A stretch of 64,000 nt of DNA from contig NC_054538.1 in the NCBI RefSeq assembly GCF_017654505.1, forward strand, positions 63,161,678-63,225,677. The letters run 5' to 3'. Of the stretch, positions 9,972 through 22,900 are shown piece by piece. Below the pieces are notes generated by a model, which searched no databases, was not told where the DNA came from, and worked only from the letters and a program-made list of their open reading frames with translations. Position numbers and translations under genes: made by a program. This stretch comes from Polyodon spathula. Taxonomy: Eukaryota; Chordata; Actinopteri; Acipenseriformes; Polyodontidae. Position 1 is the stretch's first letter, and the number at the start of each line of letters is the position of its first letter.

Positions 9972-12157
9972 AAGGAAACTACACTTTACAAAAATTCAGC
10001 CAGAATTCTTTCTAGTTTTCCAGTTATATACATTTCAATTAAAATTTTAAAATATATATTTCCTACCTATTGCATGGTGAACCAATGTAAATCAGTGTAT
10101 AGGTTGACTTTCTAGGCAGTTTAGTGGTCAACTTATAAACTGAAGCAACTTGTATACAGGAGTGGCTTATATACAAGAGCACTCCATGCCAATGTGATTA
10201 CTACCTAGCATTAACTCATGCATATAAGGTTTGTTTTCTGCTTAATAATAATCAGGTAGTCTCTTTATATCAATCAAAAGAGTTTTATTTAGGAACAAAC
10301 AAATTCAAAGTATTATGGAACACATTAGTAACAGGACTGCAAGTAAACTCACAGGTCTCAGCAGGTGGAATCGGAGGCCTGAAAGACCTATTACAAGCTC
10401 TGACATACCTGTCAAGTGCATACCCACTGGGAGTGGAACACCTTTCACCAATGAACAGATTTGGCCCACCTTTACAGAAGGTGTGTTAGTAAGCGTTGTG
10501 TGACGCTTACCTAAAGTTGCAGCGCATCACTCTTCCCATTAGTTTGTGGTTTTAGAACCAGTTATAACCATTTACACCCTACCTCATTTCAAGAATGCAG
10601 AAGATAGTCATGGGTTACAAACAAAGCAGATAGTCCTATGCATGTAAACAGAAAGGCTTGCAGAAATATAGAGGCTGAGGTTACAGAGTGCATTCTTACA
10701 TGCAGATCAACAGAACAGTTTTTTGTACCTGTCAAGCACAAGACTCTGTTTTCAAAACAACGTAACTTCCCTAGACCGAAGCTTTGTAAATTCAAGACTA
10801 ACTGTAGGCAGGAGTTGTTGAACCCAGGTAGTTGAACCCAGGGCCCAAAGAGGTTTCCACCAAAGTTCTTTTCCTTAATCTTCTGTTTCCTCAAATATGA
10901 CTTTTGACTACATGAAATGAAAGTTAAAAGACCAATTGCATTGTCATCACACAAAATCATGTAAACACATAATTATCACGCAGGAAGAAACAAAAGATGA
11001 AATTGGCTGAATACTAATTCTTCTTTCCAAATCAAATCATATTTGGATTACATTTATCATGTGATATGCCAATGTTATTGACTTTATTGTAGTATAATTC
11101 TAGCAAAGTATAGACTGCACTATGAGAATTTCTTTCCAGATACAGTTTAAGTCTTAGCGTCTGCCTAGATAACTGTAAATAACTTTGCCTGCGATAGCTA
11201 CTGTAATATGTACTACACTGAGATTAAAAGTTTAATAAACAACATTTTTAGTTTCTTCCAAGGTTTTTTATAAGTCGTAATATACAATAGTATATTCATA
11301 TTGCCCCAAATGCAAGATTGTATTATCATTCAGACAAGACAGGCATTTATAAATGGTAACACAGCATATAAGAATGTAAAACCAAATGTCCCAATTGTTT
11401 CAGACTCTGTTCCAACACTGACTTGCTAAAACTCTTTCAGGAGCAATCTGGGCTTCTAGGATTGACCAGGAAACATCTGACATGTACATTACAGGGGCAA
11501 ACCATAACCCACATCAAAGACTTGTACAATGAAATTGTGTTTAATATTGTCAAATACACATGTTAAGTAGTTATCAGGAGTATCTCAATTTTCTTCTCGA
11601 TTTCCCTAGCTTTTTCAAAGGCAGCTCTTAATTTCAATGACTGATTATAAATGCTTAAAAATAAGCTATTGACCTGTAATAACCCTAAACGGCATTTGTG
11701 TTATACGGGAGTCCCGCACTCCATTACAATGGATGACAACCACCTTAATAAGAAGGTGTAGCAGTAATTACCATTACAATAGATACCATTAAAATCATAA
11801 AGTGTTGAAACTCATTAATGTTGATGTCTAAATGGCTTAAAAACGATTTTAATGATGTGTGGTGTTGCACTGATATCAGAGTCATTTAGAACATTTCCTT
11901 AATTTACCTCAGAAACAAAGACTGTTTTTAGGGCATTTATCATACTGTAAACATATTAATAACACAGTACAATTTAAATCCAGCAGCTGCTGTTTTTAGG
12001 GTTGAATGGGTAACTGCGGCAGAGCTATAAATTAGTAATAAATGTACATTTAGGACAATACTGAATATTGGTTGTAATGGATTATCAATGTTACAGGTCT
12101 AGGAAAGGCAAGACTTGTTGCCAGATTACTGTAATAAAAAAAAAAACCCGAGACAGT
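9972..12157. other. No gene seen; unassigned sequence
   Basis: Mostly AT-rich. 10090-10130 resembles, in reverse, the repeat at 26034-26098. An 8-bp-arm hairpin GTAAGCGT/ACGCTTAC lies at 10489-10510. A minus-strand open frame of 123 codons at 10589-10960 has no recognisable domain or codon pattern and was not called as a gene. Confidence 0.55.
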
Positions 12158-12419
12158 AATTCTTTAGTCAGATTCTTTACTTATTCAGATTCTCTAGTAA
12201 TTCTTTAGTCAGATTCTTTACTTATTCAGATTCTCTAGTAATTCTTTAGTCAGATTCTTTACTTATTCAGATTCTCTAGTAATTCTTTAGTCAGATTCTT
12301 TACTTATTCAGATTCTCTAGTAATTCTTTAGTCAGATTCTTTACTTATTCAGATTCTCTAGTAATTCTTTAGTCAGATTCTTTACTTATTCAGATTCTCT
12401 AGTAATTCTTTAGTCAGAT
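12158..12419. repeat. 41-bp minisatellite
   Basis: About 6.4 nearly identical copies of a 41-bp unit containing TAATTCTTTAGTCAGATTCT and TTACTTATTCAGATTCTCTA. The near identity of units suggests recent expansion. The array ends exactly where L2-like sequence begins. Confidence 0.95.
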
Positions 12420-13238
12420 CCGTACGCTCCAGCTCTGCTGCCCGCCTTGTCTTTTCCCTTCTTCGTTTCTCCCACGCTACACCACTGCTCCGCTCCCTCC
12501 ACTGGCTCCCTATCTCTGCTCGCATCCAATTCAAAACTCTTGTACTTGCCTATCACTGACTCAACCTTTCAGCTCCCTTCTATCTCCAGATTATTATTTC
12601 TTTCTACACTCCTTGTCACCCTCTCCAGTCCTCCGGCACCGGCAGATCAGCTGTAACTCTCACTCCGCTCCCTCGCTTTCAGATCTTGTTCCCTCTCCAC
12701 CTTTGAACCAGTGGTGGAACGACCTGCCCATGGATATCAGGACTGCTTAGTCCCTTCCGGTGCCTCCTCAAGACACACCTGTTCAGACAACATGTCTAAA
12801 CTATACTGGACTATATGGCACCCAAATGTATCAGTACTTCATCGTCTTGTACTTGCACTGAACTTCTCCATACTTTGCCATAGTCTACTACTGCTCTTAA
12901 TTATAACTATTTATTGTATCTTGTACTTGATTATACTCTTATAGGTATCCATATTCACTTTTATTTGCAATTGTTTTTATTTAAAATCATTCTTATCCAT
13001 TTACTCTTATAAGCAAATATTTTTACTATAAGTTTAACTGCTCTTAGTTGAATTCGCTCTTAAATGTATTTACTGTATTCTTCATTTTGCTCTTATTTGA
13101 ATTTGATCTTATTTTCTACTGATTGTACTGTACTTTATACTGCTCTTATCTGTAATGTGATATTTTGTAATGTGATACTTTATATTGTGATATTTTGTAA
13201 CAACTGTAATTCACCCTGGATATGAGTATCTGCTGAGA
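12420..13238 (+). mobile_element. L2-clade LINE, 5'-truncated 3' end
   Basis: The first part decodes, with frame slips, to the C-terminal thumb region of an L2-type reverse transcriptase: PLLRSLHWLPISARIQFKTL is directly readable, followed by VLAYH, then a proline/arginine-rich stretch, then RCLLKTHLFRQHV. The 3' end has the L2-style terminus CCCTGGATATGAGTATCTGC followed by a simple-repeat tail. L2 elements insert with frequent 5' truncation, which fits. Stops and frameshifts make it inactive. Confidence 0.85.

Positions 13239-13307
<69 letters not shown>
13239..13307. repeat. (AAT)n tail of the L2 LINE
   Basis: About 23 AAT units immediately after the L2 3' terminus, best read as an expanded LINE tail. 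Confidence 0.95.
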
Positions 13308-14867
13308 CCCAGGCTCCCTCCACTTGTGCTCAAAGGCAAGGGGTTTAGCTATAATATTTATTTAATTTATTTGACAGTAGGGAACTGGCCTAACACCCCA
13401 TGTCTTCTTTAAAATACTGTCAAAACCTTTCAAAATCACTTCCAAGGGGACCTATCAAAAACTAATACAACAAGCAGAGCTGTAGTTAGCAAAATTAGCC
13501 TTAAAACACAGAAATACATACAGCTAATCACCTGTTTTACTATGTTCTACAACTGATTACAAAAGTGTTAGTTAATAAAAATAAATAAAACAATTTAATT
13601 AGTACAGTCTATTATACTGTACAACATATTTTTAATAATTAAAAACACAAGAAAGCTGTAAACATGTGTGTGCTACGTTTCATATGTTCAGTTGGGAAAT
13701 AGCAGTTACGTCTTTTAGGACTGTAGGGATATTGAAGACATTACCATAAGCTGAGTCGTTAGTTTTCTGTTTTGACGGCTTGTGGAAAAAATGCTGATAA
13801 TAAGTAGAGGTGGCATTAAGAGTCGTGAAATTAAATGGATTTGACATAGTGACATGAAATGAGGCAAGACACAGTCATGTCTGAATGAATACAATAATGA
13901 CAACAGCCTCAACATTTCAATGAATGTCGTGGATGGGAGATCTCAGGAGGGAGTCTAAATCATGTTACATCTGCATTTTGGAAACGCTTTGCTGTCAGTT
14001 TTGCATTGCATTAACATTTACAGCATATCTTCTGCTGAATTTTTTAACATAAACTGTGCTTGGTGGTCATGTTTTTGTGAGCCATGCTATTGACTTCTTT
14101 CTTAGAAATACAACACAACACACAGTAGGCCATTCTTCTGAATCAGGTGTACAAACAAGGTAGCGTCTTTAACATTCCAACACACACTCCTCTGGTATAT
14201 TACATTTTTAGCAAAGATTGTTATTGGCAGAACGAGGACCAAAGGCCAGCACACCTTGCAAAACTATCAAGTAGCACAGTGTCACAATCCTTGGGGATCA
14301 TGACTTGATAATTGAGAGGCCAAACTAAAATCTATTCAGACAGAATGGGATGCTCAACAGCAAAGTTCTGCTAGTCACACATTGTTGTAATCTGTGCCAG
14401 CTGCTTGGAACTGTCCCTGCGCAACGCACATTGGACAGGTGAGCAGACTACAAAAAAAAAAAAAAAAAAATTATAAATGCGCCCAAGCTGTAGCCAGAGA
14501 GGAAGAGTGCAAGGTTGATTTAATGGATTGAGATTGGAGTCAGTAAACCAATGACTCATTTTAAGATGGTTTTTCAGTGAGCTTTACAAGACCTATCCTC
14601 TTCTCCCCTGAAAACAATCTGCCAAAGAAGGTCTTTATTTCATTATTCAATGTTACAATCTTTGCTGCCAAATTATTCATTGCCAAGACTCAACAGAAAT
14701 GTAATTTCTTATCCTTTTGTATTCAATTTGATACTCAGAAATGTTCCCTATCATAACAGTAAGTGTATCTATGAATTCTGTTTACAATGTGCTGTATTAC
14801 AATGTGCTATACAACAGTTGGCTCAAATGACATCTGTGACTGAAAATGAATATCATTTATAAATATA
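13308..14867. other. No gene seen
   Basis: AT-rich sequence with an 18-20 base poly(A) run at 14452-14471 following a GC-richer patch. No recognisable frame. Confidence 0.55.
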
Positions 14868-16190
14868 CAGTAGTCTCTGGCTAAGAGAACATCCCTTAGG
14901 AAGCAAGTGAAGTGTTCTTATGGCCTAAATGTTTTCTAAGACAGAGTTAGTCACCAGACACAATATGAATCAATAAATGAATCTATAGACGCACATGCAT
15001 CAGCATATAAAATTAACTGAATCAGTAAAAGCAAAACAATAGACAAGTATATGTTAATAAACTATAATAATAAAGTAATAGACAAACTAACGTTAATAAA
15101 AATAAAGCAAAACAGCACGGTCAGAAAGCTTATATTACTATATACTATGAAATTAGCTGGCAGGTGTGTTTCGGGCTATCACAATGGCAGAGTGTCACAA
15201 AGATAGTTGTAGTGTGTGACGTCAGACCAGAAACAGGAACCAACACAGAACGCAGGTTTTGCAATGATGAAGGCGCTGATGCGCAGTTTAATAATCAAAC
15301 AGACAGAAAATAAAAGGTTAAACAAGAAAAAAAGCTCACGACACTGGTGCTGTTTTTTTTTTTGTTTAACCAAAATAAACAGACAAACAAAATGGATTAA
15401 CACTACCTGAAACAGACACTAACAAACAGTGGATGAACAGACAAACATGGTGCGTTTAAATCAATTATTTATTTTACTTTTTTACTTTCTCCTCACCACA
15501 CCCATTCTCCACTCACCAAACACACAACCCCGAGTGAGTGAAAACATGCTGCTTTTATGCAGCTGTACTGAGACTTGATTGCTAATCAATCATTCATTTG
15601 TAGTCTCGGTACAACTGCACGTGAATTAATAAAGTGCAATTCCCTGTGCTCACATATTACTACATTTTACCTGCACGTGAAGTGCTGTGCAATCCTCGTG
15701 CCTAAATACAAATATACATTTTAAACCACTCGTGTTACAGAGACCCATTTATATCCTGTGTACCAATGACTATACACCAGCATTAACACACTACACGTAA
15801 CATACAACACAAATAAATAGCCCAGGGGCAGGGCACTTTGTCACACAGAGGCAAAAATAATGGGCGTTACTTAGGGTTAACAACGTTAATAAACTGTCAA
15901 ACTAAATTAACACAGCACCCCTACACCCATTACAAAATGCAGCCGCAATATATAAGACATGCATACACGTCCCTCAAGACACTCTCACGATGACAAGTTG
16001 CTTTTTTTACAAAACAGTACTGTATCCATTGTAAACGAATAGCGATCAGTGCCAAGAAGGTATTCTTTCAAGCGAAGTTCCTGTTCCTTTAGCCGGAACA
16101 TTTACAACAGGAACTATCTGTTTCACCGCATGGGTGTTCCCTTAGACAAAGTGTTGTCTTAGGAGATGTTCCTATATGGGGAGACTGCTG
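14868..16190. mobile_element. pogo/Tigger-like non-autonomous DNA transposon with nested LTR
   Basis: Left end TA|CAGTAGTCTC and right end GAGACTGCTG|TA form a terminal inverted repeat with one mismatch in the first 10 bases. Weaker similarity continues for about 35 bases (AGAACATCCCTTAGGAAG against GGAACATCTCCTAAGAC). TA duplications and CAGTAG-type ends point to the Tc1/mariner superfamily, pogo/Tigger branch. Without the 663 bp of nested LTR and its duplication, the element is about 0.67 kb with no transposase. Confidence 0.65.
15193..15845 (-). mobile_element. Solo LTR with CAGAG target duplication
   Basis: Read on the minus strand, the unit begins TGTGACAAAG and ends CTTTGTGACA, a perfect 10-bp terminal inversion with TGT...ACA ends. 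CAGAG flanks it exactly at 15188-15192 and 15846-15850, a 5-bp target duplication typical of LTR elements. Minus-strand features in order: a 17-bp-arm imperfect hairpin (near 15556-15620) before a CATAAAAG box, AATAAA motifs, then a GGTCTGACGTCACAC end region. No internal retroviral genes remain, as expected of recombination between two LTRs. Confidence 0.85.
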
Positions 16191-16649
16191 TACTACCTGA
16201 CTGTGCCACTATGAATTACATATGGAGACCAGTGTTATTTTTATTTATCAGAGCACCTAAAACCCATAGACCAAAAAAAGACCCTTCAAAATAGAAAGCA
16301 TGTATTGAAAAAAGTATTTTCAAAGAAATACCAAATAGCAAGTATAGGTTGTGTTGACAACAAAAATTAACATAATTTGAAAAAATGGGTATAATATGAT
16401 GTTAGACACAGGTTCTTTCAGAAACCACAAGGAGAGTTTTATGTTGGCAGACTTTCCACATAAGAAAATACCACATAATATACACCCTGTACACAATAAG
16501 CTATGCATTAAATTGCTTATTTAAACTGCACCACTTGTGTATTTTTGGCATTCTAGCACAACAATATAGTATATGAAGTAATTTGTATAAGTGCACATTA
16601 TGACCTTAAAATTATGTTGTACAGGGTGTTTAGTGCTAAAGTTATATAT

Positions 16650-16680
<31 letters not shown>

Positions 16681-17367
16681 ATATATATATATAAACCTCT
16701 ATATCAAGAATAGAACACATACAAATATACAAATATTAAAACTGTAAATGCAAGTTTTAGAGAAATAATTTTCAGTAGTTTTAATTGACACAATTACACG
16801 TACATTGTGAATTCAGAAGAACATTAAAATGCACAGAGCAACTTGTTAACAAACCAAATAGTATCTTGCAAATTTATCCAAGAGGCCACAAACCTGGCAT
16901 TAGGGGTAAGCGACATGGGCGCTAAATAATGAAGGAGCAAAAAAATTGTGTGAATAATACTATCCTGCGATAGTGATATGTAGCTAAAGTCTAATCAACC
17001 AATAAGCCATCTTGTTGGCATTTTGTGTTACTACAGTTTGGATACAATTTTGAAATAATTCAAGTGTTCACATTTTCCTGTTCACTGTTCGAAGCAAATT
17101 GAGTCGTTGCTGTAGGATTCAGGAATGGGCAACTAGCAGTTGGAGGGTGCATCTGTCAACAGTTAAGAGATGAATGATTCCGGTGTGATTTTTTTTATCA
17201 AGTCTAAAGTGCCTTTTTTAATGTGGAAGACTGGTGGCTGGGAGGCGGGTTGTGGCTTGTTTGGGTAGTGTGTATGCTGTACAGTATTAGTAGAACGAAA
17301 TTCAATGTGTCAAGTGTTGTACTGCAAAACTAATTTATTAAACAAAAACAGTTTATCTTTTTACAAT
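16191..17367. other. No gene seen; AT microsatellite inside
   Basis: Contains an interrupted (AT)n tract at 16648-16692; otherwise unassigned. Confidence 0.6.
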
Positions 17368-17990
17368 TGTGGAGGTGTTTCCTGCCCCTTTGTTTATTTT
17401 GTATTTGTATTATGATTTAGATTATATATGACGACAAAAAGCCATGTTTTGGATTTATTGTTTGGCAAGACAAGCAAGACACTGTCCACTAGGTTATTGT
17501 TTTATATTTTAGTATTACCTCCTGAGAATGCGTGACTGATCAGCTACTGAGTATTTAATTAGCTGACAGTCACGCATCCTTATTGAATCCGTGCAAAATG
17601 TGACCGAGGGATAATAAGCTAATTGTTAGCCAGTTAATCCATTGTTAACCACTATAAGAACCTGCAACTTGGTTTGCACAGTGAAGGGGATTCAGAGTGG
17701 AGAACGAGTATGGAGAGGAAGTAAATATTAGTAACCACAGAGAAATAACAATTGCTAAACGTGCAGGTTTATTAACCAGCACAATACTTGTTTTTGTTTG
17801 TTTGTTTATTTGGCCAACTCATCTTTTGTTTTTAAACTGTTGTTTTTGTTTAAACCCTTTATTTTTGTTCATTAATAAAATGAGCTAAATGCCGTAGCAT
17901 TTCAGTTTTGCCCTGCCGGTACCTGCTTGTGTGTGTTCCCTTCTGATCTGACGTCACCACTGCAGCCACCCTGTTCGCAACTACAAATCA
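17368..17990 (+). repeat. Solo-LTR-like repeat, copy C
   Basis: Possible start TGTGGAGGTG followed by CCTGCCCCTTTGTTTATTTT, similar to the minus-strand start of the 15.2-15.8 kb solo LTR. A hairpin with arms GCGTGACTG/CAGTCACGC plus CAGCT/AGCTG lies at about 17529-17574. AATAAA-type signals follow near 17874, and the ending TCTGACGTCACCACTGCAG is shared with copies at 5.6 kb and 15.2 kb. No clean target duplication was found, so limits are approximate. Confidence 0.5.
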
Positions 17991-19471
17991 TTTTCATACC
18001 TCCTGATGTTCATCTGTCTATCACACAGATATGTTTTTATGATGACCCTTTTCAGCTAGTAACTCCTTTTATATTATCTCTGAACAGTTAAGCAAGCATG
18101 AATGCATGGTAACACAGTACACAAACATTGTTCAATGTAGGAGTAGAATACATAATTAAAAATAGAGGCCACTATGATCGTTTATAAAATCTGCCTTTTA
18201 ACTGGCAAACCCCAACCAGTGATCTATAAAAATCGATGACATTGTCATGTACACAACTTAATAACAGCTTACTGAAAAGGTTTATTGTATCCCAGTCGTT
18301 GAAAAACTGATTCTTTATAAAGAAAATGGTGCAGTAGACAACTCAGTTCACTGTCTGAGGCGCAGTGCACATTGTGATTCACATCTGTGCTGTTACTTTA
18401 GTCTGAGAATGATGCCTAAACACATACATACTGTAAATCTCTCAAATAAAATAAAATAATTAAAGTAAACAGATTGTTTACCGGACTGTAATTACAATAA
18501 AACCTGATTTTGTACATAACCTGGTAGTTGACCTGAAGGCCGATGACACCCTTACCTTCTCATCACGGTGAACTACAACTGTAATGCCCCCTGATGAGGG
18601 TCCTATTGCATTAATAATCTTGACTTTAGGATGGCATTGCTATACATTCTAGACGTGCAGCTTACTGCGGTACTTTTTTCCCCTTCAAGGAAAACAACAA
18701 CTAGACAATCCAGTTTCAAGTCAGGGTATAAAATTAAATAAACTAGCATAATTGCAAGCAGAAAAGGATCAATGTTTTCTGTCAAGCTTCTGTTAACTTT
18801 TTGCACAGCAAATAGACCAAGATATTCCCCAAAGATTCAAAAAGCTGCACACACGAATTAATTTTAGCCTTTCAGAAATAAATTCACGAAAGTAGGCAAT
18901 CATCAGTGTCAAGGGGTTGATTTGGAGCTGCTATGTGGTTTAGCATTCATGAGCTTCACATATTTCACCAGAAAATCAGCTACTAATATGGGTGTGCAAA
19001 AATTCTGTGTTGACCTGAGTTCAGGAGCTGTTCTGATACTCCAGTTGCCCCCACAGACAAATCTAACCCAGGATTGATCAGCCAAGTTACTTTACATAGG
19101 TAAGAGCCAGCACCATCTAGTGAATATGTACATTAAGGATCAAGTTTATTATTTTTAATGCTGGCGATAAAACATCTGTGCACTAGATGGAAGAACAATA
19201 TAAAAATATAGATCTTGAATGTAGCAAGTGGGACATCACGACTCTGGGGAGGTGGCTTATCCTTAACTAATTCGATTATTGATTAATTATCAACTGATTG
19301 CTTTTACCTATAAAACACCAGGTCTGGCTGTATTCAGGAATAGGCTGCTTAGTTTCTTTAATCTCCTTCTGGTCTGCAGTGTTTTCCGATCAGAGTTCCA
19401 TCTTTGGCTTGGTAAATTGCCTACATCGCTTCACCCAGTGCGATTTCATTTTATTGCTGAATGGTTTGTCT

Positions 19472-19475
<4 letters not shown>
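17991..19475. other. No gene seen
   Basis: Unassigned AT-rich sequence without repeats recognised elsewhere in the window. Confidence 0.55.

Positions 19476-19533
<58 letters not shown>
19476..19533. repeat. (AT)n microsatellite
   Basis: 29 AT units without interruption. Confidence 0.98.
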
Positions 19534-19537
<4 letters not shown>

Positions 19538-19549
19538 TATGGATTGCCC

Positions 19550-20030
19550 CCTGGTCACACATTTTTTTCTTCTCCAAATAAACACTTTAGGACACAGGAT
19601 GCGAGAAATTGCCATAGCGTGTGTTTATTATTTATACAAACAAAATAAAGAAAACAAAACCCAATCTCTGGCCCTACCTAAACAGTTCTTTCTCTAACTA
19701 ATAATGAGGCAGGCTAAGCTTGTTCCCTCATCGTCAAAACCAATTCACAATCCAAAGCTGTAAACCAAATACCTGTTTCAGTGTTTGTTTACCAGTAAAT
19801 CAATAGCAAATAATTTCCTCTGTTCACTCTCACAGTCACCAACCAAACTCCTCATGTTCTCCCTCAACCAACACTCATAAACACAAAGTTTTTAAATGCT
19901 AAACAATTACATTGTTAAAGACAATTGACAAGACGTTACACTGAATACTTAATTTCAACTGGAGCCAACCCCTGACTCTAGTAGCTTCCACATGGCCCTA
20001 ATGCCCACCCCTTGTCTCTGCACAATAAGA
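19550..20030 (-). repeat. Possible LTR-like repeat, minus strand
   Basis: Read on the minus strand it has the same broad plan as the other LTR-like copies: T-rich body, TATAAATAATAAAC signal near 19630, and a short GC-richer tail ending near a GTGTGACCAGG motif. Sequence identity to those copies is weak, so this is an architectural guess only. Confidence 0.25.
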
Positions 20031-21840
20031 AGTATTTATTTTAAACCAGATTGTATACACAAATGTATGTATTGATTTCTTTATGAACTGTGGCTGGTAT
20101 TATTTTGTAATCCTTGTGTTTGTAGAATTCTGTGCCAGCCACTGTTTCTCTTACCATTGTTTTATATTTTATTTTATTGTCACACTGTATTTACTGTATA
20201 CTGCTTCTTTTGTTTCTTTGATTTTATCTCTTACCAGTGTGCGCTCTTAGCTCCTTTTGACTACATGAAATGGAAGTTCACTGATTTCATATTAATTCTA
20301 AACAATCCTCACGCAGAATACCCTTACTAAAGCTACCCAAGATTGTTTTACTCTGGTTAGTGGAACTCTTTTCCTCCAACTGTACTATCAGGATAAACTG
20401 TCACTTTAAACTGAGCTTGTGTGCATGTTATCATTTGATTATTGTGGTTTAAAGAATTGTACTGTGGTTTGCTTTGGTTTCGGTTGTTTTCAAGTTTTAC
20501 TTTACATGTTCACTTTGTTTTTGTTGTGTGTGTGTGTGTGTGTGTATTAATTTACTTTCTCTATTTTGAGGTTTACCTGATCTATGTGTAGTTGGAGGGA
20601 GTTTCTAATAGAGCTACATTTTACATTCTTGGCACATTTGAGCATAAACCTACCTTTGTTAGCTGGTAAAGAAGATTCTGTCTGATACCTCATTCAATTC
20701 TTACTTCACTCGATAATAAAACTTCACTCGATTTTTAACTGCACAGCTGTCTGTGTTATCCTTCATTCATTTGAGGGGGATCTGAAGGGTTTATTATCTT
20801 TTCAACCTCTAGGCAGAGGTTACATAATGAAATTATTTCTCAATGAGAAGGTTCAAAATGACAGATGAGCAATTTATTTTAGTGCCATTTCATCTGTAAT
20901 ACTAAATACTGGCCAGTTTAAGGAAAATTAAATGGGCTGGTGTTCAGGCCCATGTTTTAGGTTTAAAGAATCATTTATGAATAAAAGTCAGTCAGTTTCT
21001 GCATTTCGGATACTGATGCAGACAAAAGCATTTTATAAATTTCCCTGAAGTACACGGTTTATGGGTTCAATTAAAATGCTTTAAGGAATGTTTAGGTCAC
21101 ACTTTTTAAAAGCCATTTACTTTTTTTAAATTAAAATCTGCTGTTTGCTAAAGCTTTATCAACTCTGAAAGATGTTCAGAAGTTTTTATCTATTTTCAAA
21201 GAACTAACACAGCCCTTAAAAAACCTCCTTGAAATGCCAGTGACACTCGAGATTTAGACATCTGTAGATTGCAATACAATAAACCGACACTAGTGTACCA
21301 GTGATGGTAGCCCTAGCATGGTAAAAACCCTGTAAGATCGGTCTTTACCTTTGCTGTAGAAGATATGCCATGCAGCTTCTCCAAGCTTACTTGACTTGGT
21401 CAAAAACTGCCTCTACCGTTTGCCACACAAGAGGGAACACGCAAAGCCACTCAGCTTTGCCAAGTTTACACAACCTGGCAATGAACACATTTTCGTTTGT
21501 GCTCACAAACAAACTATAATACCTCCTTTTCACTGGAACGGATGATTTTCATCTGTTGAATTTGAATGTGGCTTAGAGCCAAGCAGAGCCAGAGGCCGAG
21601 CTAATGATTTTCATCATTACATTGCTTAGAGAGGTCATACTAATTTTTAGATTTCAACAAACAAAATCCAAAATAGAGTATTATATTTAGTTTTTACCTA
21701 ACGTAAACATATCTGAAATCAAAATTCACCAAAAATGTGTTTTTTGATTGTGGAAAATGTAGTTTTAAAGCACCAAATCCTCCTACTTCTACTAGGCGGC
21801 CATCTTGGATTTGAGTTATGCCCTCTACAGACTTTGAGCC
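20031..21840. other. No gene seen; short GT microsatellite
   Basis: (TG)n at 20526-20546. The remainder is unassigned. Confidence 0.55.
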
Positions 21841-21859
21841 TTCATAATTAAGGGCCTGG

Positions 21860-22487
21860 AAAGCTTGTGACGATAGAGGGCAAAATTGATGCAGCAAAGT
21901 ACAGAGAAATCCTGGAGGAAAACCTGCTGAAGTCTGCAAGAGACCTGGGACTTGGAAGAAGATTTATCTTCCAGCAGGACAATGACCCCAAATATATAGC
22001 CAAAGTCATACTGGAGTGGCTTAAAAACAAAAAGGTCAATGCCCTGGAGTGGCCCAGTCAAAGCCCGGACCTCAATCCAAATGAGAATATGTGGAAAAAG
22101 TTGAAAATTGCTGTTCACCAAAGGTCCCCATCCAACTTGACGGAGCTTAAGCAATTATGCAAAGAAGAATGGGCAAAAATTGCAGTGTCCAGATATGCAA
22201 AGCTGGTAGAGACTTATCCAATTAGACTTGCTGTCATTGTTGCCAAAGGTGCCTCTACCAAATATTGACTCAAGGGGATGAATACTTATGCAATCAATTT
22301 TTTCTGTTTTGTATTTGTAATTAATTTAGAACAATTTGTAGATTTTATTTTTCACTTTGACATTATGGACCTATTTTGTGTTGATCAGTGGCAAAAACTC
22401 CTAATTAATTCAATTTTGAATCCATGTTCTAAGACAATAAAATGTGAAAAAGTCCAAGGGGGGTGAATACTTTTGAGAGCCACTGTA
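21860..22487 (+). mobile_element. Tc1-like transposon, 3' half
   Basis: A 5'-truncated Tc1 element with the C-terminal transposase coding part and right end. The right terminus reads GTGAATACTTTTGAGAGCCA followed by CTGTA, like the common fish Tc1 end that starts TACAGTG. Immediately beyond it, MITE copy 3 begins in mid-element. Confidence 0.75.
21867..22268 (+). pseudogene. Tc1 transposase C-terminal fragment
   Basis: 133 open codons cover the second and third catalytic residues of a DD(34)E transposase: FIFQQDNDPKY carries the aspartate and SQSPDLNPNENMWKKLK the glutamate. The protein ends normally near KGASTKY. Full-length Tc1 transposases are about 340 residues, so roughly the N-terminal 60 percent (DNA-binding domain and first aspartate) is missing. 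This piece has no internal stop, which suggests moderate age, but it cannot be active. Sequence just upstream (21600-21860) is unrelated, marking a deletion or rearrangement breakpoint. Confidence 0.85.
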
Positions 22488-22489
22488 CC

Positions 22490-22900
22490 TCTTTATATAC
22501 ATGCATACTGATAAATCCTCTCCTGATCACTCGTTTTATCACCAAACTCCTCAATAATGCGATCCAAGTCATTATTTTATTACTATAACATCTCAAAAAG
22601 CTCTGCAAATGCCTGTGATATACTTTAAGCGCTGGATGCAGAAGCAGCTATCTCCTTTGTTTATGTCAGTGTTATCTCTGTGGTGCAGGGGGCTATCAGA
22701 TACACCCTTTTATCGGTTTCATTCGGCTCCTATCGGTCTCACTCGGCCATTGAAAGGTTTTCTCGGCTTTTTCCAGAGAAAAAAATAACTACAGACCTGT
22801 GCTTTACGTCTTTTTAATGATGTCAGACAGTTCCACATCGGATTGAAAAGGGAAGATTGTAATGTCGGACCTGGTCCGACATAGGACCGCAAAGGGTTAA
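22490..22900 (-). mobile_element. TTAA MITE copy 3, truncated
   Basis: Matches copy 1 from its CCTCTTTATA point through to the right end, which reads GGACCGCAAAGGGTTAA with TTAA at 22897-22900 and the palindrome at 22862-22882. The other end is missing: the Tc1 right terminus abuts it. Confidence 0.8.

Noticed and set aside
10901..10925. Repeat TTTTGACTACATGAAATG shared with about 20261
   Set aside because: Shared segment is too short to define a family; may be chance or an old repeat.
10589..10960. 123-codon minus-strand open frame
   Set aside because: No domain, codon pattern, splice or poly(A) context; likely chance in AT-rich DNA.
12447..12944. Serine/proline/leucine-rich frames as a secreted host protein
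   Set aside because: Readable as frame-shifted L2 reverse transcriptase thumb and 3' region.
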